From positions 372,001 through 436,000 of the forward strand of contig NZ_VFPS01000003.1 in NCBI RefSeq assembly GCF_006716815.1: 64,000 nucleotides of DNA, written 5' to 3'. This stretch comes from Microbacterium lacticum (GTDB lineage: Bacteria > Actinomycetota > Actinomycetes > Actinomycetales > Microbacteriaceae). Shown one piece after another: positions 46,206 to 54,263 of the stretch. How positions within the stretch are numbered: the stretch's first letter is position 1; every line of letters begins with the position of its first letter. Under the pieces are notes generated by a model, which worked only from the letters and a program-made list of their open reading frames with translations, searched no databases and had not been told where the DNA came from. The translations under genes and the position numbers were made by a program.

Positions 46206-47231
46206 TCAAGCTGCGTGGAGTCGCTCGGGCTCGGCTTTGGCATCGTCGGTCGGCTTGGGGAGGTTGATGCCGACGATGTCGGCGGGTGCGGGCGTGTGGG
46301 GCGGTCGACGGAATCGCTCGGGATGCTTGTCGTAGTACGCCTGCTGGGTCGCGTCGCGTCGGTTCCAGGCGTGGTGCCAGGTGCCGTCGTGGACCTCGTT
46401 CGGGCTGAACAGGGCGATGCCGGAGTGCTTGTGGTTCTGGTTGTACCAGGGGACGTACCACTCGACGTAGGCGCGCGCCTGTTCGATGGTCGCGAAGGTG
46501 CCGGGGTAGTTCGGCCGGTACTTCATTGTCCGGAACTCCGATTCGGAGAACGGGTTGTCGTTGCTCACCCGGGGCCGGTTGTGTGTCTGCGTGACGCCGA
46601 GCTCACTGAGGAAGTCCTTGAGCGCTCCGGAGCGCATCGCAGGGCCGGAGTCAGCGTGGACGGCGTCGGGTATCCCATGCCGACCGAACGCGTCCTCGAA
46701 CATCTCGACGGCGAGGTCGTCGACTTCGCGTTCCTCGACGCGGCAGCCGACGAGCTTGCGGGAGAAGATATCGATGATCGAGTACGCCTTGAACGCGACG
46801 CCGCGCCACGGGGTGCGCAGGTCGGTGATGTCCCAGCTCCAGACCTGTCCCGGACCGGTCGCTTCCAGCACAGGCGCTTCTCGTGGTGGCCGGTCGCTGT
46901 TGCTGCGCCGGGTTGGGGCGACGGGGCGGGCGGACTGATCCTCGATCTCGGCCGCGATGCGCCACCACGAGCGGCGTGAGGCGAGCATCACCCCGTCATC
47001 CCACGCGGACGCGAACGAGTGATCGACCGCGTGCCCTTCGGCCCAGCCCGCCGTGATCCTGCCGGCGATGACGGCGCGGTCGGTCTCGCTGATGCGTGAC
47101 GGGTATGCCCGCTCCTTCTGCGGGACGGGATCCGCGACGCGCTCCCGAGGACGCGTCCGGTAGTGCCATGTCGACCTCGCGACGCCGGCGATCTCGAGTG
47201 CGCGACGCTGCGACCCAACGGCCGCTGTCAA
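46206..47231 (-). CDS. IS3-family transposase OrfB
   Basis: 341 residues. Integrase core with the DDE residues in WSWDITDLRTPW, DAVHADSGPAMRSGALKDFL and VSNDNPFSESEFRTMKYRPN, the last carrying the D(35)E Glu; N-terminal HTH_21-like part. Overlaps orfA by ATGA (47228-47231), a coupling or -1 frameshift point used by IS3 elements to make OrfAB. Confidence 0.92.
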   Translation of the reverse strand: MTAAVGSQRRALEIAGVARSTWHYRTRPRERVADPVPQKERAYPSRISETDRAVIAGRITAGWAEGHAVDHSFASAWDDGVMLASRRSWWRIAAEIEDQSARPVAPTRRSNSDRPPREAPVLEATGPGQVWSWDITDLRTPWRGVAFKAYSIIDIFSRKLVGCRVEEREVDDLAVEMFEDAFGRHGIPDAVHADSGPAMRSGALKDFLSELGVTQTHNRPRVSNDNPFSESEFRTMKYRPNYPGTFATIEQARAYVEWYVPWYNQNHKHSGIALFSPNEVHDGTWHHAWNRRDATQQAYYDKHPERFRRPPHTPAPADIVGINLPKPTDDAKAEPERLHAA

Positions 47232-47677
47232 CTGTCCGACGAGGTCGTTCTCGGCGTCGAGGAATCGGATGGATCGTTCGTCGGCTGGTTCACGGCGGGC
47301 TCTTGCTCGCTCATCTGATGCAAGAGCCCGATAGCTTTTCCCAGGGTCTCGATAGTCTGCTCGAGTTCACGCACGCGGGCTGTCAGCCGGGCGACCTCCG
47401 CCTCCTGCGCGGCGCGTTCACGGGCGCGTTGCCGCTCGATGCCGGTGCGCTTCTCTGGTGGGGTCACCACTCCACCTTCTCGCGGGATCAGTCCACGGTC
47501 GAGATCACCGTCGAACACCGCCGACCGCCACCGCCGGAGCCGGTCATACGAGACTCCCTGCTCCTCAAGCCAGAACGCCTTTTGTCCATACGGCTGGATC
47601 TCGTACCGATGCACGAACTCACGGATCTGCTCCGTCGAGAACCCCGGACTGATCGACATACCCGCCAACTCCCTCAC
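47228..47677 (-). CDS. IS3-family OrfA
   Basis: 149 residues: N-terminal helix-turn-helix (FSTEQIREFVHRYEIQPYGQ; WLEEQGVSYDRLRRWRSAVF) followed by a leucine-zipper coiled coil (EAEVARLTARVRELEQTIET LGKAIGLLHQM), the usual OrfA layout for multimerisation and end binding. Confidence 0.85.
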   Translation of the reverse strand: MRELAGMSISPGFSTEQIREFVHRYEIQPYGQKAFWLEEQGVSYDRLRRWRSAVFDGDLDRGLIPREGGVVTPPEKRTGIERQRARERAAQEAEVARLTARVRELEQTIETLGKAIGLLHQMSEQEPAVNQPTNDPSDSSTPRTTSSDS

Positions 47678-47732
47678 TGATCATGAATGACTCACGACCA
47701 GCTTGGCGAAGAGGGTCCGCCCGGTTTCGGGC

Positions 47733-47784
47733 AAAAAAAGACCTGAACTCGTTCATCCCGGAAATGCAGGATGTGAGTTCAGGT
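47733..47784 (-). terminator. intrinsic terminator controlled by the RAT site
   Basis: Minus strand: ACCTGAACTC (47784-47775) pairs with GAGTTCAGGT (47750-47741) across 24 nt, followed by CTTTTTTT. A proper U-run terminator, rare in this GC-rich window. Its 5' arm shares three bases with the RAT hairpin, so the two structures exclude each other. Confidence 0.85.
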
Positions 47785-47810
47785 TTTGCCCGCTCGCGCG
47801 GTAACAATCC
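47782..47810 (-). promoter_or_regulatory. RAT (ribonucleic antiterminator) site for a LicT/BglG-type protein
   Basis: Minus strand begins GGATTGTTACCGCGCGAGCG and ends GGCAAAACC, 29 nt in total. It contains the conserved GGATTGTTAC 5' part and GGCAAAACC 3' part of RAT elements bound by BglG/LicT proteins. Binding would stabilise this hairpin and prevent the overlapping terminator from forming. Confidence 0.88.
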
Positions 47811-47843
47811 AGAGACTTCGGCAGACGCGGTGGTCTGCAGGCA

Positions 47844-48567
47844 TCACTCGAACACAGCGCCGTCGGTGTGTCCAGACCTCAGCTGCGTCTTGAGGCGCTC
47901 GATGTGCACGATGAGATACAGCACCTCTTCGTCGGTGAGCGCCGACCCCGTCGCGGCCTTGACGTAGGCCTTCACCTCGTTCGCGATCTCGAACGAGGCG
48001 GGGTAGGAGTGCTTCGCGAATTCGAAGAACGAGGTGTCGCCGCTCGTGAGCATGGTGCGCGAGACGAGCCGCTGCAGCAGGAACTGCACGTGCAGCACGA
48101 AGCGGGCGTAGTCGGGGCTCTCCACGTCGAGGCGGACGCCGAGTCCGTTCTCGACGGTGGTCACGACGTGCTGCACGCGGCGGAAGAGCAGCGCGGCCGT
48201 GCCGTTCGGCTCGTCGCGGGTCGCGTTGAGCAGGTGCATCGTGAGGAAGACCGACTCCTCGGGAGGCAGCGCCACGTCGAGCGAATCGGCGATCGAGGCG
48301 GTCATCTCGGTCGCCGCGGCGTACTCGTCGGGATACAGCACGCGCAGCTCGGGCACCGACGTCGAGGGGATCCGGACCCCCTTCTCGAGCCGTTCGAGCA
48401 CGAACTGGAGGTGGTCGATCACGGCGATCGCGAACCCTCGCCCGAGGGCGCGCCCGAGCGAGCGCTCGGCGCTGTCGGTCGCGCGGCTCACCGCCTCGAT
48501 CACCGGGTAGGGCACGTCGCCGAGCAGCCGCAGCTCGCGCTCGCCGGCTTCGCCCTCGTCGAGGATG
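47844..48567 (-). pseudogene. BglG/LicT-family antiterminator, lacking the RNA-binding domain
   Basis: Two PRD domains are present: PRD1 from GDVPYPVIEAVSRATDSAER with conserved His in VIDHLQFVLERLEKGV, and PRD2 with EESVFLTMHLLNATRDEP and EVLYLIVHIERLKTQLRSGH. These are the PTS phosphorylation His. The about 55-residue N-terminal CAT domain that binds RAT RNA is absent; upstream sequence (RLILDEGEAGERELRLL) has no start codon and runs into a hairpin near 48576. So it was cut at its 5' end, probably by the deletion that brought rlmN next to it. Confidence 0.85.
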
Positions 48568-48575
48568 AGTCTAAG

Positions 48576-48600
48576 GCGGTGCCGTGCCTCACGGCACCGC
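48576..48600. terminator. perfect hairpin at the bglG/rlmN junction
   Basis: GCGGTGCCGTG pairs with CACGGCACCGC around CCT. It is at the cut end of bglG and upstream of rlmN; probably a terminator belonging to the sequence once upstream of rlmN. Confidence 0.5.
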
Positions 48601-48637
48601 GCACGTGGTGCACCGGCGTTCCCCCAGGCGCCGCCGG

Positions 48638-48643
48638 TACCCT
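48638..48643 (+). promoter_or_regulatory. -10 box (TACCCT) of rlmN
   Basis: TACCCT, GGAGGC, ATG at 48650: 6-nt leaderless spacing. The GGAGG here is too close to the ATG to serve as a ribosome binding site. Confidence 0.55.
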
Positions 48644-48649
48644 GGAGGC

Positions 48650-49894
48650 ATGAGCGATTCCACCCCCGTCCGCACCACGACGCCTCGCCAGGTGCGACCC
48701 CGGACCGAGGGGTGGACGCAGAAGGTGGATGCCGAGGGCAAGCCCCTCCTGCAGTTCGCAGCGCCCAAGAAGGGCATGCCGCCCGCCCACCTCGCCGACA
48801 TGACGCCCGAGCAGCGCGTCGAGAAGGTGAAATCGCTCGGCCTGCCCGCCTTCCGCGCCGGCCAGCTCGAGAAGCACTACTTCCAGCACTACACGTCCGA
48901 CCCCGCGCAGATGACCGACCTCCCGGCATACGGTCGTGAAGAGCTCGTGCACGAGATGCTGCCGAACCTGCTCACCGAGGTGCGCCGGCTCGAGACCGAC
49001 CGCGGCGACACGATCAAGTTCCTCTGGAAGCTGCACGACGGCGCCCTCGTCGAGTCCGTGCTCATGCGCTATCCCGGACGCATCACGCTGTGCGTGTCGA
49101 GCCAGGCCGGATGCGGCATGAACTGCCCGTTCTGCGCGACGGGACAGGCGGGCCTCACCCGCAACATGTCCGCCGCCGAGATCGTCGAGCAGGTCGTGCG
49201 CGCCAACCGGCTGATCGCCGAAGGCGGCCTCGGCGACCCGCGCCGCGTCGGCCACGACGATGAGCGCGTCACCAACATCGTCTTCATGGGGATGGGCGAG
49301 CCGCTCGCCAACTACAACCGCGTCATGCAGGCCGTCCGCACCATGGTCGACAAGAAGCACGGCCTCGGCATGAGCGCGCGCGGCATCACGGTGTCGACGG
49401 TCGGACTCGTACCGGCGATCAACAAGCTCGCCGCCGAGGACATCCCCGTCACCTTCGCCCTGTCGCTGCACGCCCCCGACGATCATCTCCGCGACGAGAT
49501 GATTCCGATCAACTCGCGCTGGAAGGTCGACGAGGCCCTCGACGCCGCCCGCGGCTACTTCGACAAGACCGGTCGGCGCGTGTCGATCGAGTACGCGCTC
49601 ATCAAGGACATGAACGACCACGCGTGGCGGGCCGACCTGCTGGCATCCAAGCTCAACGAGCGCGGTCGCGGCTGGGTGCACGTCAACCCGATCCCGCTGA
49701 ACCCGACGCCCGGTTCGGTGTGGACCGCGTCGGAGCCCGCGGTGCAGAACGAGTTCGTGCGCCGCCTCAACGAGGCCGGGATCCCGACGACCCTCCGCGA
49801 CACCCGCGGCAAGGAGATCGACGGCGCGTGCGGCCAGCTCGTCGCGACCGAGGAAGACCGCGACGTCGCGGCGACGGTGCCGGTCCTCGACTGA
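48650..49894 (+). CDS. rlmN: 23S rRNA (A2503-C2)/tRNA (A37-C2) methyltransferase
   Basis: 414 residues. Radical-SAM cluster motif CGMNCPFC (Cys155, Cys159, Cys162), the family motif [15 protein letters not shown], and the C-terminal Cys in [13 protein letters not shown] DGACGQLV needed for methyl transfer. It methylates A2503 of 23S rRNA and A37 of some tRNAs. A basic N-terminal extension of about 50 residues is usual in actinobacteria. Leaderless start at 48650. Confidence 0.96.
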   Translation: MSDSTPVRTTTPRQVRPRTEGWTQKVDAEGKPLLQFAAPKKGMPPAHLADMTPEQRVEKVKSLGLPAFRAGQLEKHYFQHYTSDPAQMTDLPAYGREELVHEMLPNLLTEVRRLETDRGDTIKFLWKLHDGALVESVLMRYPGRITLCVSSQAGCGMNCPFCATGQAGLTRNMSAAEIVEQVVRANRLIAEGGLGDPRRVGHDDERVTNIVFMGMGEPLANYNRVMQAVRTMVDKKHGLGMSARGITVSTVGLVPAINKLAAEDIPVTFALSLHAPDDHLRDEMIPINSRWKVDEALDAARGYFDKTGRRVSIEYALIKDMNDHAWRADLLASKLNERGRGWVHVNPIPLNPTPGSVWTASEPAVQNEFVRRLNEAGIPTTLRDTRGKEIDGACGQLVATEEDRDVAATVPVLD

Positions 49895-49971
49895 CGGCCG
49901 GCAGAGCACCCCGGAGCGACCCGGGGCACCCGGGGCGACGCGCACGGGGCCATGTATGAAAGAGTGCGAGC

Positions 49972-50772
49972 ATGCTCTCGATCTGGGCTCCCAGCGGTAT
50001 TACCGAGGTGAACGCGGGCGACGATCTCGCAGCCCTCGTCCTCGAGGCGTGCGCGCGGGAAGGGACGTCGCTCGAATCGGGCGACATCGTCATCGTGACC
50101 TCGAAGATCGTGTCGAAGGCAGAAGGCCGCGTGCGCCCGCAGATCGAGCGCGAGGCGGCGTTCGCGGAAGAGACCGTGCGGGTCGTGGCGGCGCGTGATC
50201 GCGGCGGCAGCCTGACCCGCATCGTCGAGAACCGGCTCGGCATCGTGGGCGCCGCCGCCGGCATCGACGCCTCGAACACCGCCCCCGGCACCGTCCTGCT
50301 CCTGTCGCTGGACCCGGATGCCTCCGCGCGCGCCCTCGCCGCCGCGCTGCGTGCGGCGACCGGGCAACAGGTCGGCGTGATCCTGAGCGACACCCTCGGC
50401 CGCCCGTGGCGCGACGGCCAGACCGACGTCGCGATCGGGGCCGCGGGCATCCAGGTCTTCGATGAGCTCGCCGGACAGACGGATGCCGCTGGCCGCCCCC
50501 TGCGCGTCACCCGCCCCTGCCTCGCCGATGAGCTGGCCGCGGCCGCCGACCTCGTCAAGGGCAAGACACGTCGGCTGCCGGTGGCGATCGTCCGCGGGGC
50601 GGAGGCGGTCGTCGGCGGGCTCGACCTGCCCGGCGCGCGCTCGATCGCCCGCGCGGCGGAGGACGACCTCTTCCGCCTCGGCACCGACGAGGCCTATGCG
50701 CGTGGCTACGCCGACGGATACGACGAAGGCACCGCCGAGGCATCCGGCCCGGATGACGAGGGCGACGGATGA
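49972..50772 (+). CDS. cofE: coenzyme F420-0:L-glutamate ligase family protein
   Basis: 266 residues. CofE/FbiB-N family: [20 protein letters not shown] near residue 40, [20 protein letters not shown] with the metal/GTP site and [19 protein letters not shown]. It adds glutamate to F420-0. It lacks the nitroreductase half found in fused FbiB. The last codons ([20 protein letters not shown]) are an acidic extension. Overlaps the start of a broken F420-type oxidoreductase by 4 bp, consistent with an F420 role. Confidence 0.85.
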   Translation: MLSIWAPSGITEVNAGDDLAALVLEACAREGTSLESGDIVIVTSKIVSKAEGRVRPQIEREAAFAEETVRVVAARDRGGSLTRIVENRLGIVGAAAGIDASNTAPGTVLLLSLDPDASARALAAALRAATGQQVGVILSDTLGRPWRDGQTDVAIGAAGIQVFDELAGQTDAAGRPLRVTRPCLADELAAAADLVKGKTRRLPVAIVRGAEAVVGGLDLPGARSIARAAEDDLFRLGTDEAYARGYADGYDEGTAEASGPDDEGDG

Positions 50773-50925
50773 GCCTGCGGCTCGGCTACAAGGCCTCCGC
50801 GGAGCAGTTCGCTCCGCGTGAGCTCGTCGCCGCCGGAGGCCCCAAGGCCGCACGCTTCGCGGGAGCGACGGCGACGGCCTCATCTGCACGTCGGGAAAGG
50901 GGCGCGACCTGTACGCCGATCGGAA
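50769..50925 (+). pseudogene. LLM-class F420-dependent oxidoreductase, remnant
   Basis: ATG at 50769 gives [20 protein letters not shown], the typical N-terminus of F420-dependent glucose-6-phosphate-dehydrogenase-like enzymes. It jumps at once to AAGGPKAARFAG and, after a one-base loss, GDGLICTSGKGRDLYAD, which belong about 150-200 residues further on in the family. So a large internal deletion plus a single-base deletion leave only about 50 codons before the sequence turns into another gene. Confidence 0.75.
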
Positions 50926-51480
50926 GGCGACTTCGTCAAGAAACCGATGCAGGACTGCACCGGTGAGGAGATCACGCAGGAATGGCTGTATCACCTGGGT
51001 GTCCCCGTCGACGAGATCCCCGAGCTCGCCGCGACCGGCGCGAAGAGCGTGCCCGTCATGATGCCGTACGTCACCTCGTTCTTCATGCCCCGTCAGGCCG
51101 GCGACCGGCCCCAGGTCGCGCCCGCCGGCAGCGTCAACTCTGCGTTCATCGGGCAGTTCGCCGAGACCACCCGCGACTGCATCTTCACGACGGAGTACTC
51201 GGTGCGCACCGCCATGGAGGCGACCTACCAGCTGCTCGACATCGAGCGGGGCGTGCCGGAGGTGTTCAACTCCACCTACGACGTCCGCTACCTCATGAAG
51301 GCGACCACCCGGATCGCCGACGGCGACGCCGTGCACATCCCCGGGCCCAACTTCATCAAGGGCAAGCTCCTCGACAAGCTCGACAACACCCAGATGGGGC
51401 AGCTCGCCACAGACTTCGGGCTCTTGCCGGAGCACGGCGACACGAAGGCGCGCCCGCGTCACGACGACGCCATCGCCTGA
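50926..51480 (+). pseudogene. oleate hydratase (MCRA family), C-terminal fragment
   Basis: From about KKPMQDCTGEEITQEWLYHL the frame reads VMMPYVTSFFMPRQAGDRPQ, FIGQFAETTRDCIFTTEYSV and RTAMEATYQLLDIERGVPEV, hallmarks of the last third of oleate hydratase, a FAD protein adding water to unsaturated fatty acids. The FAD-binding N-terminal two thirds are missing, replaced by the oxidoreductase remnant. Ends at TGA 51478-51480. Confidence 0.85.
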
Positions 51481-51534
51481 GACGACGTCGCGGGAGGGAT
51501 GCCGCGGGTGGCCCCCTGGCATCCCTCTCGTGAG

Positions 51535-51540
51535 TAGCGT
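51535..51540 (+). promoter_or_regulatory. -10 box (TAGCGT) for a leaderless start
   Basis: TAGCGT, GGGGGA, ATG at 51547: 6-nt leaderless spacing. Confidence 0.6.
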
Positions 51541-51546
51541 GGGGGA

Positions 51547-52560
51547 ATGGTCAACTATCGGTACCTCGGCAACAGCGGCTTCAAGATCTCGGAGATCACC
51601 TACGGCAACTGGGTGACCCACGCATCGCAGGTCGGTGACGACGCGGCGATCGCGACGGTGCACAAGGCCCTCGACCTCGGGATCACCTCGTTCGACACCG
51701 CCGACGCCTACGCCAACACCGCGGCGGAGGTCGTGCTCGCGAAGGCCCTGAAGGGTCAGCAGCGCGAGAACCTCGAGATCTTCACGAAGGTCTACTGGCC
51801 GATCGGCAAGAAGGGCCCGAACGACACCGGGCTCTCGCGCAAGCACATCTTCGACGGCATCCACGGGTCGCTCCGCCGCCTCGAGGTCGACTACGTCGAC
51901 CTGTTCCAGGCCCACCGCTACGACTACGAGACGCCGCTCGAAGAGACGATGCAGGCGTTCGCCGACATCGTGCGGCAGGGCAAGGCGCTGTACATCGGCG
52001 TCTCGGAATGGACGGCGGAGCAGCTGCGCGACGGCCACGCCCTCGCTCAGCAGCTCGGGTTCCAGCTGGTGTCGAACCAGCCGCAGTATTCGGCGCTGTG
52101 GCGCGTCATCGAAGACCGCGTGATCCCGACCTCGGAGGAGCTCGGCATCTCGCAGATCGTCTGGTCGCCGCTCGCCCAGGGCGTGCTCACCGGCAAGTAC
52201 CTGCCCGGTCAGCCCGTTCCCGAGGGATCGCGCGCGACCGACGAGAAGAGCGGCGCGAACTTCATCAAGCGGTTCCTGCGCGACGAGGTGCTCGAGGCCG
52301 TGCAGAAGCTGAAGCCCATCGCCGACGAGGCGGGTATCACCGTGCCGCAGCTCTCGCTCGCCTGGGTGCTGCACAACCCGAACATCTCCGCCGCCCTGGT
52401 CGGCGCGTCGCGCCCCGAGCAGCTGGAGGACACCGTCAAGGCATCCGACATCACGCTCTCCGACGACGCGTACGCGGCCGTCAACGACGCGCTTCGCCCG
52501 GTCGCCGTCATCGACGGCGAAGAGACCTACTCCGTCTCGCCCGCGAGCCGCGTGGCCTGA
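51547..52560 (+). CDS. aldo/keto reductase (Kv-beta-like)
   Basis: 337 residues. TIM-barrel AKR: GLGNSGFK-type start (YRYLGNSGFKISEITYGNWV), ITSFDTADAYANTAAEVVLA with catalytic Asp and Tyr, Lys in IFTKVYWPIGKKG, His in LFQAHRYDYETPLEETM, and the NADPH site VWSPLAQGVLTGKYLPG with GASRPEQLEDTVKA. The closest group is the voltage-gated K+ channel beta-subunit-like AKRs. NADPH-dependent carbonyl reduction; substrate unknown. Confidence 0.92.
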   Translation: MVNYRYLGNSGFKISEITYGNWVTHASQVGDDAAIATVHKALDLGITSFDTADAYANTAAEVVLAKALKGQQRENLEIFTKVYWPIGKKGPNDTGLSRKHIFDGIHGSLRRLEVDYVDLFQAHRYDYETPLEETMQAFADIVRQGKALYIGVSEWTAEQLRDGHALAQQLGFQLVSNQPQYSALWRVIEDRVIPTSEELGISQIVWSPLAQGVLTGKYLPGQPVPEGSRATDEKSGANFIKRFLRDEVLEAVQKLKPIADEAGITVPQLSLAWVLHNPNISAALVGASRPEQLEDTVKASDITLSDDAYAAVNDALRPVAVIDGEETYSVSPASRVA

Positions 52561-52573
52561 ACGGGCGGCCGCC

Positions 52574-53059
52574 GTGGCGGTGACGAGCGCCGGCATCCTG
52601 CTGTACCGGGTCGCCCCGGACGGCGAGGTGTCGGCGCTCGTCGCACATCTGGGCGGACCGTTCTGGGCCGCCAAGGACGACGGCGCGTGGTCCATTCCGA
52701 AAGGGGAATACGACCCGGATGCCGAGTCGGCGTTGGATGCCGCGAAGCGGGAGTTCCATGAGGAACTGGGGGTCCCGGCGCCGGACGGCGACTACGCCGA
52801 GCTCGGCACCTTCACGTACTCGTCGGGCAAACGAGTGACGGTCTTCGTCTGCGACGGGGCGGCCTTCGCGGCATCCGACCCGCCGCTCGTCTTCGGCGAG
52901 TTCGAGATGGAGTGGCCGCCCCGGTCGGGACGCACGAGGTCGTTCCCGGAGGTCGACCGCGTCGAGTGGATGACCCTCGACGCCGCGCGGCCGCGGCTGG
53001 TCGCCGGTCAGCGCCCCGCGCTCGACCGCCTCGCCGAGCTGCTCGCCGCGGCCGGGTAG
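52574..53059 (+). CDS. NUDIX hydrolase
   Basis: 161 residues. The Nudix box reads GEYDPDAESALDAAKREFHE ELGV; it is one residue longer than the classical spacing between the first Gly and Glu but keeps REFHEELG. Early AGILLYRV and WSIPKGEY are typical. Such enzymes cleave nucleoside diphosphate derivatives. GTG 52574 taken as start; GTG 52580 is an alternative. It lies 13 nt behind the reductase. Confidence 0.88.
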   Translation: MAVTSAGILLYRVAPDGEVSALVAHLGGPFWAAKDDGAWSIPKGEYDPDAESALDAAKREFHEELGVPAPDGDYAELGTFTYSSGKRVTVFVCDGAAFAASDPPLVFGEFEMEWPPRSGRTRSFPEVDRVEWMTLDAARPRLVAGQRPALDRLAELLAAAG

Positions 53060-53090
53060 CGCGGGCGGCGTCGTCGGCGGAAGCGGCGGC

Positions 53091-53176
53091 TGTTCATAAC
53101 GTCGGAGATTTGGGCACAGGAGCCCGTCCGAACCGGTGCAGGGGGGATACGGGCCGAATCTCCGACGTTGTGAACA
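53091..53176. repeat. long-armed intergenic inverted repeat after the NUDIX gene
   Basis: TGTTCATAACGTCGGAGATT (53091-53110) and AATCTCCGACGTTGTGAACA (53157-53176), 20 bp with one wobble, 46 nt apart. An inner GCCCGT/ACGGGC pair extends the fold. Arms are AT-richer than the surroundings. Confidence 0.75.
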
Positions 53177-53272
53177 CGGCTCCCCGCCGACGCTGGCCGA
53201 GACCGCGCCCGTCGGCACCCCTTGCCAGCCCGCGCGGCCGGGCGGAGACTGTGGTCGGCGGAGGGAGCCATC

Positions 53273-53629
53273 ATGGCGCACGGCGACATCACCCACATCG
53301 ACATCCCTGTGTCCGACCTGGCGAAGGCGAGCGAGTTCTACTCGGGCCTGTTCGGTTGGAAGATCGCGGAGATCGAAGGCTTCGAGGGCTACCCGATGTG
53401 GTCGGCCCCGAACGGCATCTCGGGCGGCGGTCTCGCGCCGCGCGGCGACGGCTTCACCCAGCCGCGCTCCTACGTCGAGGTCGACTCGATCGACGACACT
53501 GTCGCGAAGGCCGAGGCCGCCGGAGCGACCGTCGCGATGGCGAAGGCGCCGATCACCGATGCGAGCTGGTGGGCGGTCATCGTCGACCCCGACGGCAACC
53601 ACATCGGACTGTTCGAGGGCTCGGTCTGA
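53273..53629 (+). CDS. glyoxalase/bleomycin-resistance (VOC) family protein
   Basis: 118 residues, one VOC module: GDITHIDIPVSDLAKASEFY SGLFGW, then YVEVDSIDDTVAKAEAAGAT and the closing IVDPDGNHIGLFEG. Metal site candidates are His in THIDIP and Glu in LFEG. ATG at 53273 follows GGAGGGAGCCATC. Function within VOC (isomerase, resistance, dioxygenase) not deducible. Confidence 0.9.
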   Translation: MAHGDITHIDIPVSDLAKASEFYSGLFGWKIAEIEGFEGYPMWSAPNGISGGGLAPRGDGFTQPRSYVEVDSIDDTVAKAEAAGATVAMAKAPITDASWWAVIVDPDGNHIGLFEGSV

Positions 53630-53650
53630 GCCCGGCCGGACGCCGCCCGG

Positions 53651-54193
53651 TCAGCGCTTCTTCGTGGGCGCGCTCGTCACATCGAGGACCGGCTGCAGAC
53701 CGCCGAGGCTCGACCAGGCCGACGCGGTGCCCTTCGCCGCGTGCTCCGCACCGCGCACCGCGCGCTCGTCGGCCCACTCGTTGAGCACGTGCCCGCGGTG
53801 CCCGCGCACGTGCTGGAGCACCACATCGGGCAGTCCGCGCTCGCGGCGCGCGTCGCGCGCGACGATCAGCTGCTCGAGGAGGTCGCGGTTCTTCGTCGGT
53901 GCGCCGGTCGAGGTCTTCCATCCGCGCCGGCGGTGCGCGTCCATCCACGACGTGTAGGTGTCGATCGCGTACTTCGAATCCGCCTGCACGACGAGCTGCG
54001 CGACGTCGGCGTGATCCTCGATGGCCTTGAGCAGCCCCATCAGCTCGCCGATGTTGTTCGTGCCGACGGGGATCGCGCCGGCGGCCCACTGTCCGTCCTC
54101 GCCGACCCAGGCCCATCCGGTCGGCCCCGGGTTGCCCTTGCAGGCGCCGTCGGTGGCCACGGTGTAGGTGTCGGAGGGGGCGGCGGAAGTCAC
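53651..54193 (-). CDS. rnhA: ribonuclease HI family protein
   Basis: 180 residues. Catalytic acids Asp15 (ATDGACKGNPGPTGWAW), Glu50 (NNIGELMGLLKAI), Asp72 (VQADSKYAIDTYTSW) and Asp142 (HVLNEWADERA), with His in RGHRGHV. Degrades RNA in RNA-DNA hybrids. GTG 54193 with TACCGT 6 nt upstream. Converges on the glyoxalase gene. Confidence 0.93.
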   Translation of the reverse strand: MTSAAPSDTYTVATDGACKGNPGPTGWAWVGEDGQWAAGAIPVGTNNIGELMGLLKAIEDHADVAQLVVQADSKYAIDTYTSWMDAHRRRGWKTSTGAPTKNRDLLEQLIVARDARRERGLPDVVLQHVRGHRGHVLNEWADERAVRGAEHAAKGTASAWSSLGGLQPVLDVTSAPTKKR

Positions 54194-54199
54194 CCCTCG

Positions 54200-54205
54200 A
54201 CGGTA
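54200..54205 (-). promoter_or_regulatory. -10 box (TACCGT) of rnhA
   Basis: Minus strand TACCGT, CGAGGG, GTG 54193: 6-nt leaderless spacing. Confidence 0.55.
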
Positions 54206-54263
54206 GTCGATCGGCTGGAGCGAGTCGCACGCCGCCGCCGGCCGCGCCCGGCCGTCCGGGCGA

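Noticed and set aside
49555..52695. 1,046-codon minus-strand open frame
   Set aside because: It is antisense to rlmN, cofE, the aldo/keto reductase and others, has low-complexity Arg/Gly-rich content and no family motif.
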